DNA of 56,128 nt, taken from NCBI GenBank assembly GCA_027859095.1, contig JAQIBN010000085.1:1-56128 (forward strand), read 5' to 3'. The position numbers and the translations under genes were made by a program. This stretch comes from Spirochaetia bacterium (GTDB lineage Bacteria; Spirochaetota; Spirochaetia; B11-G9). Positions 54,346 through 56,128 of this stretch are shown here, one piece after another. Position 1 is the stretch's first letter, and each line of letters opens with the position of its first letter. The notes under the pieces were generated by a model, which was given only the letters and a program-made list of their open reading frames with translations, ran no database searches and had not been told where the DNA came from.

Positions 54346-54499
54346 ATAGAATTCTCCTATTACAGCTTTTTGCGCTGTGTCACATTTTGGATTAAATAAG
54401 CACCTCTTCTCTAATAGAGGGCTACAACCTGGCGCAAAATAGCCAGGCAATCGTAAAAATAAACTACATCACTAAAGCCTGTATTATCTTTATTAAGAC
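54346..54499 (-). promoter_or_regulatory. Structured 5' leader of the hcyS operon, candidate riboswitch or attenuator
   Basis: The predicted transcript leader is about 150 nt. Three hairpins are seen: CCTGGC/GCCAGG (54428-54447), CCTCT/AGAGG (54403-54420) and ACAGC/GCTGT (54362-54378), the last only 9 nt upstream of the AGGAGA ribosome site. No T-run terminator is seen, so control of translation is more likely. I could not match it with confidence to SAM-I, SAM-II, SAM-IV or SAH riboswitches. Confidence 0.5.
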
Positions 54500-54505
54500 A
54501 CCTCT

Positions 54506-54534
54506 ATCCTAATAATGTTTATAAACTTTGTCAA
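54506..54534 (-). promoter_or_regulatory. Promoter of the hcyS operon
   Basis: Minus strand TTGACA (54529-54534), 17-nt spacer, TAGGAT (54506-54511). It defines the long leader. It lies 39 nt from the divergent rrf2 promoter. Confidence 0.65.
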
Positions 54535-54572
54535 CTTTATTTTAAAATTATCTTGAATTATCTTCAAACAGC

Positions 54573-54601
54573 TTGACATCTCCTTCATCAAAACTTATAG
54601 T
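54573..54601 (+). promoter_or_regulatory. Promoter of rrf2-cysK
   Basis: TTGACA (54573-54578), 17-nt spacer, TATAGT (54596-54601), a near-consensus sigma-70 promoter. The -10 is the left end of the IscR-like site. Confidence 0.8.
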
Positions 54602-54621
54602 TGACTATGTTGATAAACTAT
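54597..54621 (+). promoter_or_regulatory. IscR type 1-like operator on the rrf2 promoter
   Basis: The 25 bp beginning ATAGTTGACTATG and ending ATAAACTAT agree at 21 of 25 positions with the E. coli IscR type 1 consensus as I recall it. It overlaps the -10 and start point, so the Rrf2 protein encoded next probably represses itself and cysK. Confidence 0.65.
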
Positions 54622-54641
54622 AAATAATACGGAGAAAGATC

Positions 54642-55076
54642 TTGAAGATTTCAACAAAAAGTAGATATGGGACCAGGGCCGTCCTAGAGATTGCACTCAA
54701 TCTGAATAAAAAAAATCTGACCAGAAAACAGATTAGCAAGAATCAGGAAATACCATCTGCTTATCTTGAGAATATCCTTATTAGTCTTAAAACCAAGGGT
54801 ATTATAAGAACAATAAGGGGTCCAAAGGGCGGTTACGAACTGGCAAAGGATCCTGGAGATATTACAGTTTTTCAAATTGTTGATATCCTGGAAGGAAGCA
54901 CTGATTTAGTTCCCTGCCTGGAAAATAGTAATGTATGTGCAAGAAACAGCATCTGTGTTACAAGAGGAGTATGGAGTAAACTTCAGAAAGTGCAGGAAGA
55001 TTTATTAAACACTATTACAATTAAGGACCTGGTTGAGGAAACAAAAGAACTCTACAGTTCTAATTTTTCAATATAA
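54642..55076 (+). CDS. Rrf2-family regulator, IscR/CymR-like
   Basis: A 144-residue winged-helix regulator. STKSRYGTRAVLEIALNL opens the DNA-binding domain, with the wing GPKGGYELAKDPGDI near 66. Three cysteines in CLENSNVCARNSIC near 90-103 match the Fe-S-binding spacing of IscR proteins (here C-x6-C-x5-C). Iron-sulfur or cysteine status is the likely signal. The start is TTG with GGAG 7 nt upstream. It is followed 9 bp later by cysK and lies divergent from hcyS, so it may govern both arms. Confidence 0.87.
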   Translation: MKISTKSRYGTRAVLEIALNLNKKNLTRKQISKNQEIPSAYLENILISLKTKGIIRTIRGPKGGYELAKDPGDITVFQIVDILEGSTDLVPCLENSNVCARNSICVTRGVWSKLQKVQEDLLNTITIKDLVEETKELYSSNFSI

Positions 55077-55085
55077 GGAGCATTC

Positions 55086-56006
55086 ATGAAGATAGCAGAA
55101 AATATTACAGAATTAATAGGAAACACACCCCTCTTGAGAATCAGATCTCTGTCTGAATCCACCGGAGCAGATATTCTGGGAAAAATGGAGTCCTTTAATC
55201 CCATGTCCAGTGTTAAAGATAGAATTGCTCTGGCAATGATAAGGGATGCTGAAAAAAATGGAAAATTAAAAAAAGGTGATTTAATTGTAGAGGCAACAAG
55301 TGGAAATACTGGTGTAGGGCTTGCCTACATTGCAGCAAGCAGAGGCTACAGATGTATTTTAACCATGCCCGACTCCATGAGCATTGAAAGAAGAAAGATC
55401 CTGACAACTCTTGGAGCTGAACTGGTTCTTACTCCTGCTCAGGAAGGGATGAAAGGATCCATAGAGAAGGCAGAGGAGATTCTAAAAGAAAATTCCGGCA
55501 GCTACAGCCCCAGACAGTTTTCAAACCCTGCAAATCCGGAAATTCACAGACAGACAACAGCAAAAGAAATTATCCATGATACTGATGGAGAGATAGATAT
55601 CTTTATTGCAGGTATTGGAACAGGGGGAACAATTACCGGTTGCGGTGAGACTCTGAAAGCCCATGACAGCAGTATAAAGATTATCGCAGTCGAACCCTCA
55701 GAATCTGCAGTTTTATCTGGAAATAAACCCGGAGCACACAGAATACAGGGTATAGGCGCTGGCTTTACTCCGGATGTGCTTAATACAAAAATATATGATG
55801 AAATCATAAAGATTGATTCTGAGGAGGCGGCTGATACAGCCCGCAAAATGGCTAAGAACAATGGTATTTTTCTAGGGATTTCCTCTGGTGCAGCATTAAA
55901 AGCTGCAGAGATTGTTGGAAAACGCCCGGAAAATAAAGGGAAGAGGATTGTTGCTATACTACCGGATGCAGGTGAACGATATCTATCAACATGGATATTT
56001 GAATAA
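55086..56006 (+). CDS. cysK: Cysteine synthase (O-acetylserine sulfhydrylase)
   Basis: A 306-residue fold-type II PLP enzyme. The PLP lysine is in NPMSSVKDRIA near 42, the substrate loop TSGNTGVGLAYIA near 68, and the phosphate-binding GIGTGGTITG near 176. It forms cysteine from O-acetylserine and sulfide. AAGGAG precedes the ATG. Cotranscribed with the Rrf2 regulator, which in other bacteria controls cysteine genes by Fe-S or by binding CysK (CymR). Confidence 0.93.
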   Translation: MKIAENITELIGNTPLLRIRSLSESTGADILGKMESFNPMSSVKDRIALAMIRDAEKNGKLKKGDLIVEATSGNTGVGLAYIAASRGYRCILTMPDSMSIERRKILTTLGAELVLTPAQEGMKGSIEKAEEILKENSGSYSPRQFSNPANPEIHRQTTAKEIIHDTDGEIDIFIAGIGTGGTITGCGETLKAHDSSIKIIAVEPSESAVLSGNKPGAHRIQGIGAGFTPDVLNTKIYDEIIKIDSEEAADTARKMAKNNGIFLGISSGAALKAAEIVGKRPENKGKRIVAILPDAGERYLSTWIFE

Positions 56007-56063
56007 TAAAGGCTCTTTTCGAATATATAAGTGATCTTACTATACAGATAGAGAATCCTTTGG

Positions 56064-56069
56064 TATAAT
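56064..56069 (+). promoter_or_regulatory. TATAAT box directly before a start codon
   Basis: A perfect TATAAT with extended TGG lies 5 nt before the ATG at 56075; TATACA at 56041-56046 would be a 17-nt-spaced -35. No ribosome site lies between. This predicts transcription starting at or next to the ATG. Confidence 0.55.
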
Positions 56070-56074
56070 AAATT

Positions 56075-56128
56075 ATGAGCGAGAAGGAAAAAGAACAAAA
56101 GGCATTGGAAATATATCAGCAGCTGATG
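56075..56128 (+). CDS. Start of an incomplete gene, possibly endonuclease III
   Basis: Only 18 codons are inside the window: MSEKEKEQKALEIYQQLM. The helical pattern resembles the start of Nth-type DNA glycosylases, but too little is present to be sure. Confidence 0.3.
   Translation, partial: MSEKEKEQKALEIYQQLM

Noticed and set aside
54362-54450. SAM-I riboswitch call for the hcyS leader
   Set aside because: GGTGC and a distant AATCC are present, but the conserved GATGAAACCCGGCAACC core and closing stem are missing.

Overview
The window is about 56 kb of AT-rich bacterial DNA, most likely from a free-living spirochaete (Spirochaetales). This rests on inference: several secreted binding proteins carry the spirochaete-style signal end (FAGGNKEE, FAAGNKEE), the adenylate kinase has the variant GKSGAGKQPR loop, very large Ig-repeat surface proteins are present, and the gene mix is that of a sugar-fermenting anaerobe. 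No rRNA, tRNA, CRISPR array, phage or transposase gene was seen.

Layout. (1) 20-10117, all minus strand: a metallophosphoesterase, a ribose-type ABC operon (rbsR-rbsD-rbsC-rbsB-rbsA-rbsC) with a well-formed operator/promoter at 7478-7551 and two permease genes but no kinase, then galactokinase and a Ppx1/prune-like DHH phosphoesterase. (2) 10205-15663, plus strand: a 5'-truncated tctC, then tctB, tctA, an unusual adenylate kinase, thiF, thiS and a class III nucleotide cyclase. (3) 15660-26510, minus: two giant Ig-repeat proteins, one ending in a probable outer-membrane barrel and one a lipoprotein, behind a STAS protein; a divergent NtrC-type regulator follows. (4) 28188-36257: a GH13_18-like sugar phosphorylase, a MATE exporter, a Tim44/zinc-ribbon/TerB-like protein, a dead dinJ-yafQ toxin-antitoxin pair, a VanY lipoprotein, a frameshifted small membrane protein, and a hairpin-array repeat in front of a small membrane protein. 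(5) 36254-43850: azlC-azlD-crp, then an oxidoreductase plus sugar ABC transporter operon controlled by a divergent ROK repressor that seems to start at ACG. (6) 43930-48432: a HAD hydrolase and an iron-type ABC operon in which the ATPase and the binding protein are both frameshifted at homopolymers. (7) 48693-50807: an Fe-S membrane protein, a DUF2459-like protein and a broken SRPBCC gene. (8) 50881-56128: a sulfur-assimilation cluster.

The most coherent system is region 8. hcyS-metY-hcyF-hcyD-dsrE-tusA looks like a protein-thiocarboxylate route to homocysteine: a ubiquitin-like carrier whose GG is masked by extra residues, a JAMM protease to trim it, an E1-like activating enzyme, sulfur-relay proteins, and an O-acetylhomoserine sulfhydrylase. 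A structured leader of about 150 nt precedes it. An IscR-like Rrf2 regulator and cysK are divergent, and a near match to an IscR type 1 site lies on the rrf2 promoter.

The least explained features are a modular repeat whose hairpin stems vary while pairing and loop type are kept (14613-14687 and 35757-35836), the giant Ig-protein operon, and a set of broken genes. The three single-base homopolymer indels could be real decay or sequencing error; the truncations and large deletions cannot be explained that way.
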